This document shows, piece after piece, positions 42,949-52,032 of a DNA stretch of 64,000 bases. How positions within the stretch are numbered: position 1 is the stretch's first letter; each line of letters begins with the position of its first letter. Under the pieces are notes generated by a model that did not search any database, was not told the DNA's origin, and saw only the letters and a list, made by a program, of their open reading frames with translations. The stretch comes from Algoriphagus aquaeductus (lineage in GTDB: Bacteria > Bacteroidota > Bacteroidia > Cytophagales > Cyclobacteriaceae). Location of the stretch: positions 334,588-398,587 of the forward strand of contig NZ_QKTX01000004.1 in NCBI RefSeq assembly GCF_003253485.1, given 5' to 3'. Both the position numbers and the translations under genes were made by a program.

Positions 42949-43116
42949 GCCTTAAAAATAGCCGAAAACACCAAGGAATTGATTTCCGATCCCGTGGTGA
43001 TTCTCGAAAAAATAGAGCAAATGACCCACTCAGGGATTGAAACCCATTCAGATGAGCTTGCCCAAAGCCATACTAAAGCCATAATGGACACCAAAGCCCA
43101 TTTCCATCTTTCATGA
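42940..43116 (+). CDS. Possible small protein or gene remnant (58 residues)
   Basis: An ATG-started frame of 58 codons (MIHALKIAENTKELI...), amphipathic and ending AKAHFHLS-like residues, lies between the MOSC gene start, which it overlaps by nine bases on the other strand, and the dnaK control region. The composition looks protein-like, but no family was recognised and no promoter or terminator fits it. It could be chance. Confidence 0.25.
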   Translation: MIHALKIAENTKELISDPVVILEKIEQMTHSGIETHSDELAQSHTKAIMDTKAHFHLS

Positions 43117-43177
43117 TCAGTTGGTTTGAAATCCGTCTGCACACTTTCTAGATGAAAAGAATTAGGAAAGGGTTGCA

Positions 43178-43282
43178 TGACAAAACCAACTTCTGACAAG
43201 AAAGTCAGTATTTCTTAGGGTTAATGTGACATTAGGTTAATAGCCCGAAAGAATCCGCTCGGCAAATCCTGACAAACTGACA
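43178..43282 (+). promoter_or_regulatory. Cluster of TGACA pentamers upstream of dnaK
   Basis: TGACA occurs at 43178, 43194, 43227, 43270 and 43278. The last two form CTGACA-AA-CTGACA (43269-43282), and the second is part of the inverted repeat CTGACAAGAAAGTCAG (43193-43208). Such a density in 105 bases is unlikely by chance and suggests binding sites for a regulator of dnaK. Confidence 0.45.
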
Positions 43283-43304
43283 CCAAAAGTCCGAAAATAC
43301 CTGA

Positions 43305-43320
43305 TGGCACAAGCATTGAA
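43305..43320 (+). promoter_or_regulatory. Sigma-54-like -24/-12 promoter of dnaK
   Basis: TGGCAC, five bases, TTGAA: this matches the sigma-54 layout TGGCAC-N5-TTGCW except for A in place of C at -12. It lies 48 bases before the dnaK ATG. No TAnnTTTG box was seen in this spacer. Confidence 0.4.
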
Positions 43321-43367
43321 CAAGGGGGAATGTATTCAATCCGAAAACACATAAAACTTATATAATC

Positions 43368-45278
43368 ATGGGAAAAATTATAGGCATTGACTTGGGTACC
43401 ACCAACTCCTGCGTGGCCGTAATGGAGGGTAACGAGCCTGTAGTCATCCAAAACAGCGAAGGAAGAAGAACCACTCCATCTATTGTGGCTTTTCTTGACA
43501 ATGGAAATGGGGAGCGTAAAGTAGGTGATCCTGCCAAGCGTCAGGCCATCACCAACCCTGCCAACACCATCTCCTCTGTGAAGCGATTTATGGGCAAGAA
43601 ATTCTCTGAGGTATCCGATGAGAAAAAACATGCCTCTTACAAAGTGGAGCAAGGACCCAACGATACGGTTACTGTAAAAATCGGCGACAGATCTTACACC
43701 CCTCAGGAGCTTTCGGCGATGATTCTTCAGAAGATGAAGAGCACTGCGGAAGACTTCTTGGGACAGAGTGTCACAGAAGCAGTCATCACTGTACCTGCAT
43801 ACTTTAACGATGCGGAGCGTCAAGCTACCAAAGAAGCTGGACAAATCGCCGGTCTTGAAGTGAAGCGAATCATCAACGAGCCAACAGCTGCAGCGTTGGC
43901 CTATGGGATGGACAAGAAAAATCAGGATATGAAAATCGCCGTGTATGACCTGGGTGGTGGTACATTCGATATCTCTATCCTCGAATTGGGCGATGGGGTA
44001 TTTGAAGTAAAATCCACCAACGGTGACGTACACTTGGGTGGTGATGACTTTGACCAAGTAATCATCGACTGGTTGGCTGCAGAATTCCAGACAGAGGAGC
44101 AAATCGACCTGAGAAAAGATCCAATGGCTCTTCAGCGATTGAAAGAAGCTGCTGAAAAAGCAAAAATCGAGCTTTCCAGCTCTGCCTCCACAGAAATCAA
44201 CCTTCCGTACATCACTGCTACTCAAACCGGTCCAAAGCACTTAGTGAGAAACCTCAGTCGCGCGAAGTTTGAGCAACTGGCTGAATCCCTGATCAAAAGA
44301 TCCATGGAGCCTTGTGTCAAAGCATTAAGAGATGCAGGCATGACAGCCGCTGATATTGACGAAGTGATCCTAGTAGGTGGATCTACCAGAATCCCGAGAA
44401 TCCAGGAAGAGGTAGAGAAATTCTTCGGAAAGAAACCTTCCAAGGGCGTGAACCCGGATGAAGTGGTGGCCATTGGCGCTGCGATTCAAGGTGGTGTATT
44501 GACCGGTGAAGTGAAGGACGTGCTTCTTTTGGACGTGACTCCCCTTTCATTGGGTATTGAGACCATGGGTGGCGTATTCACCAAACTGATCGAAGCCAAT
44601 ACGACTATCCCGACTAAAAAGTCTGAAGTATTCTCCACCGCAGCAGATAATCAGCCTGCAGTAGACCTGCACATTTTGCAAGGTGAGAGACCTTTGGCAA
44701 AGGATAACAGATCCATCGGAAGATTCCAATTATCTGACATTCCACCTGCACCAAGAGGTGTACCTCAAATCGAAGTGACCTTTGATATTGATGCCAACGG
44801 TATCCTCAATGTGTCTGCAAAAGACAAGGGAACCGGCAAAGAGCAAAAGATCAAGATTGAAGCTTCTTCCGGTCTTTCCCAAGATGATATCGAAAGAATG
44901 AAGCGTGAAGCAGAAGCAAACGCAGCCTCTGATAAAGCTGAAAAAGAGAAAATCGAAAAGCTCAACCAAGCTGACAGCCTAATCTTCCAGACTGAAAAGC
45001 AGCTGAAAGAATATGGAGACAAGCTATCTGACGGAAATAAGGCGAATATTGGCTCCGCACTGGAAGCATTGAAGTCAGCACACGGTGCTAAAAACATCGA
45101 AGGAATCGATGCGGCTATGGAAAACCTGAATAAGGCTTGGGAAGCAGCTTCGACCGAAATGTACAATGCTACTCAAGGCGCCGGTACTCAAGCCGGTCCT
45201 GATGCTGGTGCTGGCTCAAGTGCAGGAGACGGCGTCTCTGATGTAGACTACGAAGAAGTGAGCGAAGACAAAAAGTAA
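43368..45278 (+). CDS. dnaK: Molecular chaperone DnaK (Hsp70)
   Basis: 636 residues, usual length. ATPase domain signatures: [17 protein letters not shown] at the N-terminus, [34 protein letters not shown] and [14 protein letters not shown]. The substrate-binding part begins near [17 protein letters not shown], and the C-terminal tail ends in an acidic EEVSEDKK. The gene stands alone, without grpE or dnaJ beside it, and has its own terminator 24 bases downstream. Confidence 0.98.
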   Translation: MGKIIGIDLGTTNSCVAVMEGNEPVVIQNSEGRRTTPSIVAFLDNGNGERKVGDPAKRQAITNPANTISSVKRFMGKKFSEVSDEKKHASYKVEQGPNDTVTVKIGDRSYTPQELSAMILQKMKSTAEDFLGQSVTEAVITVPAYFNDAERQATKEAGQIAGLEVKRIINEPTAAALAYGMDKKNQDMKIAVYDLGGGTFDISILELGDGVFEVKSTNGDVHLGGDDFDQVIIDWLAAEFQTEEQIDLRKDPMALQRLKEAAEKAKIELSSSASTEINLPYITATQTGPKHLVRNLSRAKFEQLAESLIKRSMEPCVKALRDAGMTAADIDEVILVGGSTRIPRIQEEVEKFFGKKPSKGVNPDEVVAIGAAIQGGVLTGEVKDVLLLDVTPLSLGIETMGGVFTKLIEANTTIPTKKSEVFSTAADNQPAVDLHILQGERPLAKDNRSIGRFQLSDIPPAPRGVPQIEVTFDIDANGILNVSAKDKGTGKEQKIKIEASSGLSQDDIERMKREAEANAASDKAEKEKIEKLNQADSLIFQTEKQLKEYGDKLSDGNKANIGSALEALKSAHGAKNIEGIDAAMENLNKAWEAASTEMYNATQGAGTQAGPDAGAGSSAGDGVSDVDYEEVSEDKK

Positions 45279-45300
45279 TCGAAATCTAAACCAGTTTAGA

Positions 45301-45334
45301 CAGCATCTGTTGAAAGGCAGATGCTGTTTATATT
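45301..45334 (+). terminator. dnaK terminator
   Basis: Stem CAGCATCTG / CAGATGCTG with a short loop (TTGAAAGG), then a T-rich tract. Confidence 0.75.
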
Positions 45335-45388
45335 TTAGGCGAAATCCAGCCTTGATTTGGTTATTACTCCCTAGACCCAAGACGAAGT

Positions 45389-45763
45389 ATGCAATTAACT
45401 GCTGATAACAAACTAAAGAAATTAATTGTGGTCGGTGATCGAGTTCTCATTCGATTAAAAAAACCACATGAAAAAACAGACTCGGGACTTTATTTGCCTC
45501 CCGGCGTGCAGGAAAAGGAAAAAGTCCAACAAGGCTATATCATCAAGGCTGGCCCGGGATATCCTATCCCTATGCCGGTAGAGGACCATGAACCGTGGAT
45601 GGATTCGGATGAAAAAGTAAAATATGTCCCCCTTCAGGCAAAAGAAGGAGACTTGGCCATCTTTCTACTTTCCGGCGCTCATGAAGTGATGTATGAAGGT
45701 GAAAAATATTATATCGTTTCCCAAGGTGCGATTCTTATGCTCGAGCGGGAGCAGGATCTATAA
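45389..45763 (+). CDS. GroES-like (Cpn10-fold) co-chaperone homologue
   Basis: 124 residues. The core follows the Cpn10 fold: KKLIVVGDRVLIRLKKPHEK, TDSGLYLPPGVQEKEKVQQG (matching the mobile-loop region of GroES), and GDLAIFLLSGAHEVMYEGEK. It is longer than classical GroES (about 95 residues) because of an insertion with PMPVEDHEPWMDSDEKVKYV. No groEL follows; this second GroES-like protein is common in Bacteroidota. Function not established. Confidence 0.85.
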   Translation: MQLTADNKLKKLIVVGDRVLIRLKKPHEKTDSGLYLPPGVQEKEKVQQGYIIKAGPGYPIPMPVEDHEPWMDSDEKVKYVPLQAKEGDLAIFLLSGAHEVMYEGEKYYIVSQGAILMLEREQDL

Positions 45764-45799
45764 AAAAAACCCAACCATTTTCACGGTTGGGCTTTTTTA
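45764..45799. terminator. Bidirectional terminator
   Basis: Stem AACCCAACC / GGTTGGGCTT (with a small mismatch) and a loop ATTTTCAC, with A-tract before and T-tract after, between convergent genes. Confidence 0.85.
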
Positions 45800-45817
45800 T
45801 GTCATTTTGATAATCTT

Positions 45818-46180
45818 TTAGTGTATCCAAGTTCGTTTGGGAGACATCGATTTGGGTTCTTTATAGACCGCCTTTGAATCTACTTTTGGCTGAGGACGAT
45901 CCCAAGGGTTGGAGTTTTTGGCCTTAAGTCCCTGAGGATTGTCTATTTCTTCTCGGAATCCAACTTTAGATTTTCTGGCAGGCTCTTCCATCCATACCTC
46001 TGTATTTTTGGCCACTGGCCCTTGGAGAACCGAAGGGTGAGACTCATGCAACATGGTGATTTTAGGCGTTTTCACTTTACCTACCTGAGCATTCTTTGCT
46101 TTGGGACCAGTTGTCAATTGCTGCGAATAAGAGACTGACGCAATCAGTAGTGCAACGAGGAAAAACACGGTATTTTTCAT
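45818..46180 (-). CDS. Secreted protein with AKN repeats, unrecognised
   Basis: 120 residues. Signal peptide of 19 residues (ends VSYSQ). The mature part is small, basic and repetitive: GPKAKNAQV, GPVAKNTEVW and GLKAKNSNPW are three copies of G-x-x-AKN spaced by about 30-50 residues, and WMEEPARKSKVGF and WDRPQPKVDSK connect them. No known domain; low-complexity secreted protein. Single gene, convergent with the GroES-like gene. Confidence 0.72.
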   Translation of the reverse strand: MKNTVFFLVALLIASVSYSQQLTTGPKAKNAQVGKVKTPKITMLHESHPSVLQGPVAKNTEVWMEEPARKSKVGFREEIDNPQGLKAKNSNPWDRPQPKVDSKAVYKEPKSMSPKRTWIH

Positions 46181-46412
46181 TTCCTTACATTTGGGTTGTG
46201 CAAATATATACAGAAACGAAAACCACTTTGTTTCAAAAATCAGATGAATTTTTAATTTTTATCGAAAAAAAAAGAATTTTATTCTACTATTTCAATATTT
46301 ACTGCATAAAAACAAGGTGATTTTTCAACCAGAATCAAAACAATATTCAAAAAATTCTGTTTTAACGGCTGGTTTTTCTGCCCATATTAGATCCATTCTT
46401 TAAATAAATAAA

Positions 46413-46441
46413 AAAACCGAGGTGAAAATCACCCCGGCTTT
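46413..46441 (-). terminator. Terminator of the porin gene at 46467
   Basis: On the minus strand AAGCCGGGGTG / CACCTCGGTT pair (one mismatch) and seven T follow. The remaining spacer 46181-46412 is AT-rich with no further feature that I can support. Confidence 0.75.
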
Positions 46442-46466
46442 ATTAACAATAGACCCTGTTTAATTT

Positions 46467-47639
46467 TTAGAAAGCAAAGACGGCTGCAAACAGAAACGAA
46501 GCCAATCCTTTACTTCCATTAAGATTTTTATTCACAAAAAACTCCTCTTTCATGCTGTCAACTCTCAACTCGGGAATCAAAGTCAGATTGCCTCCTACTT
46601 TGATATTTCCTGACAATGTCCCGGCGAAGACACTCCCTTTTCCGGAATCATTCAACCCTACGACTCCTTCTAATCCTGAATTAAATACAGAGAAATACTC
46701 GCCACGGAAGCCAATCCCAAACTTCTCAGTAGGTTTTGCCTGAAGATATCCAGCAATTCCATAAAATCCAGCTCCATCTCCTCCAATTTCTCTGATATCA
46801 GAGCCAGTGTACTCCTCACCTGAGGAAGAAGAATTGTATGTAGTGTTAAACCCTGCATACAGCATATCATTCAAATCAAATCCGGTGGTCAAATCAATTT
46901 GAAAGGTTTTGCCTAGAGAAGTTGCGCCAGAAACCAATCCCCCGTCGTCCGTGAGGCGCCCATCCTGATCCCCATAGACCAAGTTCAGGTAAGTGTTGCC
47001 GGCATCAGTGGAATACCCTAATTGACCGCCAAAGGTATAGGTGCCATTTAGGTTAAACTCTGTCATATCAGTAGGGTTCATCACTGCAGCCAAAAAGGAC
47101 CATTTATCAGAAAGTTGAAAGTTTGCTTTGAGCCCTGTATGGGAGAAAGGACCGTATGAAAACATATAGGAGGTGGAATAATTGAAATTGCCGGTTGGAG
47201 AAATTACCTCATACCCCAAAAATGTATTGAAGTTCCCAAGTGTCAGGGTCACTTTATCCGAAACATTCCAATAAACATAGAGCTGATTGACAATCTGCGA
47301 ACTACCAGCCATCCCTCCTCTGTAAAGTGGAGAGCCAAAGACAGCATCTTCACCCCTGGGACCAAAGACCAAATCGACTACAGCCCCTACTTTTTTGCCT
47401 TGGTATGTGGCTATGATATTGGCCATACCCAAAGAAAACCCGGGGAGATTGCCAAAAGATGATGCCGGGGCCTGAAAATTATCCCCCTTGTTGGGAGCAT
47501 TAAGATTGGTTCTAAAATACGCATCTACCGATCCGGAGAGTGTAAGTGAACCCTCTTCTTTTTCAGATGAATCTTGAGCAAAAACAGCTTGAGAACTAGT
47601 GATCACAAAGCATAGTATTAGTAGGAATAGATTTTTCAT
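46467..47639 (-). CDS. Outer-membrane beta-barrel porin next to the ammonium transporter
   Basis: 390 residues. Signal peptide of 21 residues (ends AVFAQ). The mature part is a barrel of 12 or more strands (LTLSGSVDAYFRTNLN, MANIIATYQGKKVGAVVDLV, KVTLTLGNFNTFLGYE, KFGIGFRGEYFSVFN) ending FAAVFAF. It resembles the BBP2-type outer-membrane proteins that often accompany ammonium transporters in Bacteroidota. It is the second gene after amt, 116 bases downstream, so both may be co-regulated in nitrogen uptake. Confidence 0.85.
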   Translation of the reverse strand: MKNLFLLILCFVITSSQAVFAQDSSEKEEGSLTLSGSVDAYFRTNLNAPNKGDNFQAPASSFGNLPGFSLGMANIIATYQGKKVGAVVDLVFGPRGEDAVFGSPLYRGGMAGSSQIVNQLYVYWNVSDKVTLTLGNFNTFLGYEVISPTGNFNYSTSYMFSYGPFSHTGLKANFQLSDKWSFLAAVMNPTDMTEFNLNGTYTFGGQLGYSTDAGNTYLNLVYGDQDGRLTDDGGLVSGATSLGKTFQIDLTTGFDLNDMLYAGFNTTYNSSSSGEEYTGSDIREIGGDGAGFYGIAGYLQAKPTEKFGIGFRGEYFSVFNSGLEGVVGLNDSGKGSVFAGTLSGNIKVGGNLTLIPELRVDSMKEEFFVNKNLNGSKGLASFLFAAVFAF

Positions 47640-47681
47640 TTTAATTTTAGGTGTTGGTGAATGATAGAGTTGACCAATAAG

Positions 47682-47732
47682 AGCCCCAATCCGGTCGAAA
47701 GAGAGTCGCGTTTTTTTCTCCGGATGGGGTTC
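47682..47732. promoter_or_regulatory. Inverted repeat in the amt-porin spacer
   Basis: GCCCCAATCCGG and CCGGATGGGGT are complementary with one bulge and a loop of about 25 bases. On the plus strand it ends in TTCTTTTTTT, on the minus strand (gene direction) no T-tract follows. Possible mRNA processing or attenuator structure. Confidence 0.35.
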
Positions 47733-47755
47733 TTTTTTTGAAGTAAGCGTATTAA

Positions 47756-49054
47756 TTATTCATCGAATACGATGGTGTAGCCTCGGATTCCATGTTCGTG
47801 GGAGTCTAGGCCAGATTTTTCATGCTCGGCAGATACACGGATTCCAACGGTCTTTTTGAGCAGGTAGAAGATGGCAAATGCAGCTGAGAAAGCAGTGGCA
47901 CCGCAGATCAGTACACCGATCAGCTGAGTTAGAAAAGAATGTTCGGGATTGGTAGAAAAAATACCTACGGCTAATGTACCCCAAATCCCGCAGGTCAGGT
48001 GAACCGAAACTGCTCCTACTACATCATCCAATTTGAGTTTGTCGAGAAGAATTGCAGACAATACAACAAGAATTCCCGCCACAAATCCTATCAGGATAGC
48101 TGCACCAGGTGTGATGACATCCGCCCCGGCAGTGATCCCTACTAATCCCGCCAAAATACCATTTAGCAACATGCCTAAATCAAGTCTCTTGAAAGAGAAG
48201 TAAGCTGCCATAAAGCCCCCAAGACCTCCTGCACATGCACCGAGCGAAGTCGTAACCAAAACCAAGGAGACCAATGCGGGATCAGCAGACAATACGGACC
48301 CTCCATTGAATCCAAACCAACCTAACCACAAAAGAAAAACACCGATAACTGCCAAAGGAACACTGGCCCCGGGCTTATCCACCGTCTTACCGTTGACATA
48401 TTTTCCGATTCTGGGACCAACTAAAATAACTCCCGCCAAAGCGCCCCATCCACCAACAGAGTGAACCAAGGTGCTTCCTGCAAAATCATAAAATCCCATT
48501 TCATCCAATGCGCCACCACCCCATTTCCAGCTACCGATCAAAGGATAGACTAAGCCCACAAAGAAAATTGTGAATACCAAATAGGCCGAAAGCTTCACCC
48601 GCTCGGCAATAGCTCCCGAGACAATGGTTGCCGCTGTAGCTGCAAACATGGCCTGAAAAAGAAAATCTGTCCAATAAGTATATCCTCCATCGGCGTAGTT
48701 TACAGATACATCCGCACTGGCAGGTGAAAACCAGAACATGTTCCAACCTGCTAAGTCAAAAGACAACCAACCAGGAACTTCAAAACCGGGATACATTAGA
48801 TAAAATCCTACACAGGCATAGGACACAATTCCAATAATAGGTGTGATTGTGTTTTTGAACAGGATGTTGACCGTGTTTTTGGCTTGGCCAAAACCTGTTT
48901 CCACGCCTGCAAAACCAAGGTGCATAATAAACACCAAGGCGGTTGCAAGCATCATCCAAACGTTATTTGTCGTGAGCACATTCTTGGATAGCTCCACTGA
49001 CAAATCCATGGTCGCGGCCATATCATTGGCCAACAGGGATGCGAAATACTTCAT
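47756..49054 (-). CDS. amt: Ammonium transporter
   Basis: 432 residues with 11 predicted membrane helices. The twin-His pore is present (His198 in FAGSTLVHSVGGWGALAG and His352 in VSVHLTCGIWGTLAVG), as is GWFGFNGGSV. It transports ammonium across the inner membrane. No glnK lies next to it, which is unusual outside this phylum. An AT-rich leader of about 470 bases precedes it. Confidence 0.95.
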   Translation of the reverse strand: MKYFASLLANDMAATMDLSVELSKNVLTTNNVWMMLATALVFIMHLGFAGVETGFGQAKNTVNILFKNTITPIIGIVSYACVGFYLMYPGFEVPGWLSFDLAGWNMFWFSPASADVSVNYADGGYTYWTDFLFQAMFAATAATIVSGAIAERVKLSAYLVFTIFFVGLVYPLIGSWKWGGGALDEMGFYDFAGSTLVHSVGGWGALAGVILVGPRIGKYVNGKTVDKPGASVPLAVIGVFLLWLGWFGFNGGSVLSADPALVSLVLVTTSLGACAGGLGGFMAAYFSFKRLDLGMLLNGILAGLVGITAGADVITPGAAILIGFVAGILVVLSAILLDKLKLDDVVGAVSVHLTCGIWGTLAVGIFSTNPEHSFLTQLIGVLICGATAFSAAFAIFYLLKKTVGIRVSAEHEKSGLDSHEHGIRGYTIVFDE

Positions 49055-49520
49055 AGGTTTGAGAGTTGATTAGAGATAGAATTTCAATTTTCCTTATAAT
49101 CCTTATAAAAAGATCTAATCGAATGTAATTAGAAATCTGATTAAAAAACAAACCTATTTTTAAACTATTTACATTTTTTGTGGTTTATAATTGATTTTTT
49201 TAAACCATTTTTTGCATTTTATTCAATATTTATTCATTTATAGGCTCTTTTTTACACCATACTATCCATTTTATGTAATTATTCTTGGATTCATAATATT
49301 CTTTGAAATCGATTACGAAAACCAGCCAACCAATCAAATCAAACATTTTCGACCATAAAAAAGTAAATAATTTTGATTTATTAATTTTTGCGAAATTTAC
49401 AGCGAGAAATACAAAATTATCAAAACAATAATTTTTTAGAATCTTTGATTTTTTTTCAACCTCAATTTCACTTTGAGCGGAAAAATGAACGCAACACAAT
49501 CTGAAAAATACCCTGAAAAT
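49055..49520. other. AT-rich non-coding region upstream of amt
   Basis: About 470 bases, strongly AT-rich, with runs of T. It should contain the amt promoter, but no convincing -33/-7 pair stands out. An open frame of 89 codons on the minus strand (49230-49499) has a composition typical of chance and is not called. Confidence 0.6.
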
Positions 49521-49548
49521 AAAAAAAGCCCCGATTACTCGGGGCTTC
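49521..49548 (-). terminator. hemB terminator
   Basis: Stem GCCCCGA / TCGGGGC with a four-base loop and seven T on the minus strand, 19 bases after the hemB stop. Confidence 0.9.
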
Positions 49549-49567
49549 TGCCTATTTTTAGGACTGA

Positions 49568-50536
49568 CTAGTGATGATTTTTTGCAAAATCCTTCGCAAA
49601 GTAAGTCAGAATGATTTTTGCTCCTGCCCGTTTGATGGAAAGTAAGATTTCATTCATCGAACGCTCATAGTCCAACCAACCTTTATCGGCAGCGGCTTTT
49701 ACCATGCTATATTCACCGGATACATTATAGGCCGCAATTGGGAGAGGATAATTGTCACTCAACTGTCTGATAATATCCAAGTAGCTCAATGCCGGCTTTA
49801 CCATCAAAAAATCCGCTCCTTCTTCCACATCCAAATCCGCTTCGATCAAGGCCTCTTTTGCATTGGCAGGATTCATCTGGTAGGTCTTCTTATCCCCAAA
49901 CTTGGGTGCAGAATCCAGTGCATCCCGAAATGGGCCATAAAATGCACTGGCATACTTGGCAGTATAGGACATAATAGAGGTGTCAACAAAGTCATTTTCA
50001 TCCAAGAGCTCGCGGATAAAACCCACTCTGCCATCCATCATATCGGATGGACCCAGGATATCTACTCCGGCATCGGCCTGGGCCAAAGACATCTTACCCA
50101 AAATCTCCAAGGTCTCATCATTGAGAATTTTCCCGTTTTTCACCAACCCGTCGTGTCCATCACTACTATATGGATCCATAGCCACATCTGACATCAGGCA
50201 TACTTCAGGGAATTGTTTCTTGATTTCTCGAAGAGCCTTCAGATAAAACGTCTCAGGATTGTAACTTTCAGAAGCTACGGCATCTTTAAGGGACTCTGGA
50301 TAAGCAGGGAAAACATCAAAAGAATAAATCCCCAACTTCATGCACTCTTCAATTTCCTTCAGCATCAAGTCAGTGGAAAAACGAAAGATCCCCGGCATAG
50401 AAGCCACTTCGATCTGTTTCTTATGCCCATCCACCAGAAATAAAGGAAAAATCAAATCTTTAACTGAAACTTGGGTCTCTTCCACCAAATTACGTACAGA
50501 CTCAGATTTACGGTTTCTTCTTGGTCTTCTTTGCAT
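49568..50536 (-). CDS. hemB: Delta-aminolevulinic acid dehydratase (porphobilinogen synthase)
   Basis: 322 residues, normal length. It joins two aminolevulinate molecules to porphobilinogen. Visible are the active-site Lys in FLMVKPALSYLD and the region SGEYSMVKAAADKGW. The metal-switch region is DVAMDPYSSDGHDG (about 117-130), with Asp instead of Cys, so the enzyme should use magnesium or potassium rather than catalytic zinc. A -7 box is 18 bases upstream of the start. Confidence 0.96.
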   Translation of the reverse strand: MQRRPRRNRKSESVRNLVEETQVSVKDLIFPLFLVDGHKKQIEVASMPGIFRFSTDLMLKEIEECMKLGIYSFDVFPAYPESLKDAVASESYNPETFYLKALREIKKQFPEVCLMSDVAMDPYSSDGHDGLVKNGKILNDETLEILGKMSLAQADAGVDILGPSDMMDGRVGFIRELLDENDFVDTSIMSYTAKYASAFYGPFRDALDSAPKFGDKKTYQMNPANAKEALIEADLDVEEGADFLMVKPALSYLDIIRQLSDNYPLPIAAYNVSGEYSMVKAAADKGWLDYERSMNEILLSIKRAGAKIILTYFAKDFAKNHH

Positions 50537-50554
50537 AGCTCGATTGATTGGCTA

Positions 50555-50562
50555 CAAAGGTA
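50555..50562 (-). promoter_or_regulatory. -7 box of hemB
   Basis: On the minus strand TACCTTTG, 18 bases before the hemB ATG; the -33 region is only weakly T-rich. Confidence 0.45.
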
Positions 50563-50600
50563 ACCCTTGATGCTTAGAAAGCCTGAAAAGGCAGATAGAA

Positions 50601-50631
50601 AAAAGGCACTTCCAACAATAGGAAGTGCCAG
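50601..50631 (-). terminator. Terminator of the porin O/P gene
   Basis: Stem GGCACTTCC / GGAAGTGCC with loop TATTGTT (minus strand) and six T, 21 bases after the porin stop. Confidence 0.9.
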
Positions 50632-50651
50632 ATTTGCACAAACTGAGGAAA

Positions 50652-51863
50652 TCAAAAATTGACCTGCGCCTGTAGCCTCAATAGACTTCCTTTTTGTCTG
50701 TTGTCAGGATCAAGCGAATTTTCAAATGTCCGATCTGAAATGGTATACATCGTCACCAATTCAAAATTTTTGTTGAACTGCCACTCCACTCCTATTTCCA
50801 ATTCTTTGACCCGATGTCGCGTAGCGTCCAGCTCAAATTTTTTACCTCCTCTAAAATAATGATATCTTGTAAATGGGATGATGACTTTGGAATTTGCCTC
50901 CATCATGTAACTGGCCAAGACATACCCCCCGCCTAAGGGAGATTGCTTGACGTCGTTAGTCTGTGGATCATATTCAGGCCCAGTGCCCCAGTTGTATTCC
51001 GCCTGTAGTCCAAAAGGCTGAGGATAGATAATCAATGAAGGCCCATACCTAAGCTCGTTAAACTCAACTTGGTCAGAATCAGTTTTGTTGTTTCGATTGA
51101 CATGATATTTACCTGTATAGCCCTGAAACGATCCTTCAATAATCTGTCCAGAAGGAAGTTCGAAAGGATAGGTGATTCTGGACACTAAATGAAGGTTTTT
51201 GTTTTTATCCAAAGCATTAGGCCCTTGTCCGTTGTAAACTCCTAAACCGAAAACCCCATAGTCACCTGAACCTTTTAGCCCGGAGGACACCAAATTGCTA
51301 AACCTTTTTCGGATTTCTTTAGGAGCATAATAGAAAAACACCCCTGTTTCCCTTTCGTTGGGAACTGCCGAATTCATCCCATCGTGTCGGTCAAGCGGTA
51401 GGCGATTTTGGCTAGACTGCATATTTTCAAAACCAAATGGCACTTTGGATTGCCCAATCCGTAGCCTGAATTCATTATTAGCATCTAACCCCAAATCAAA
51501 ATACGCATCCCTAATTTGGGCCATATTGGAACCTCCGGACGCAAAATCCGGCTGAATGTAAAAATATACCCGCGGGTGAATTTGACCCGAGAAAATTATT
51601 CGAATCCGCCGGAAGAAAAACCCTCCTCCGTCACCGCCCCAACTTTTATCGCATTGATCACATTTGAGATCCGGGTTTGATTCGAGCAATCCATTATACC
51701 TCATTTGGGCATAACCTCTGATTTGAATTTTTTCAAACCAGGCATTCTGAACTTGAGGTTCAGGTTTTTCAGTGAGCAGCGAATCTTTTTCAGCACCCCT
51801 TGCAAAAGCACCAAAAGAGATCATGGCCATAAAAGCCAAGGCTGCTGCGAAGCGTATTCGCAT
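50652..51863 (-). CDS. Porin O/P-like outer-membrane porin
   Basis: 403 residues. Signal peptide of 22 residues (ends GAFARGA). The mature part has the family's beginning IQIRGYAQMRYNGLLESN and strands such as FFFRRIRIIFSGQIHPRVYF, FRLRIGQSKVPFGFENMQSS and GLQAEYNWGTGPEYD, ending RLQAQVNF. The pair CDQCDKS in the first loop is unusual for a porin. Family members are called phosphate-selective, though many carry other anions. A cluster of TTAACA direct repeats lies 170-230 bases upstream. Confidence 0.88.
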   Translation of the reverse strand: MRIRFAAALAFMAMISFGAFARGAEKDSLLTEKPEPQVQNAWFEKIQIRGYAQMRYNGLLESNPDLKCDQCDKSWGGDGGGFFFRRIRIIFSGQIHPRVYFYIQPDFASGGSNMAQIRDAYFDLGLDANNEFRLRIGQSKVPFGFENMQSSQNRLPLDRHDGMNSAVPNERETGVFFYYAPKEIRKRFSNLVSSGLKGSGDYGVFGLGVYNGQGPNALDKNKNLHLVSRITYPFELPSGQIIEGSFQGYTGKYHVNRNNKTDSDQVEFNELRYGPSLIIYPQPFGLQAEYNWGTGPEYDPQTNDVKQSPLGGGYVLASYMMEANSKVIIPFTRYHYFRGGKKFELDATRHRVKELEIGVEWQFNKNFELVTMYTISDRTFENSLDPDNRQKGSLLRLQAQVNF

Positions 51864-52032
51864 ACAGGAAGAGATTTAGTAAGAATTTGTACAGCGATGC
51901 AAAATTGAATCAGGCAGTTTGCTAAAAAATGAATCCAGAGTTATGAATTTGTTATAAAAACTAAAATTTTAACCTATTTTTTAGGCTCGAAAAAAGGAAA
52001 AAGTTCTCAAAAATTGAATTTTCGGAGTTTAT

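Noticed and set aside
43221..44240. 339-codon open frame on the minus strand opposite dnaK
   Set aside because: It lies fully over the conserved ATPase domain of dnaK and has a Cys/Ser/Phe-rich composition typical of antisense frames.
49230..49499. 89-codon frame in the AT-rich region before amt
   Set aside because: Amino acid composition (Lys, Phe, Asn, Ile) reflects AT content; no signal, motif or promoter supports it.
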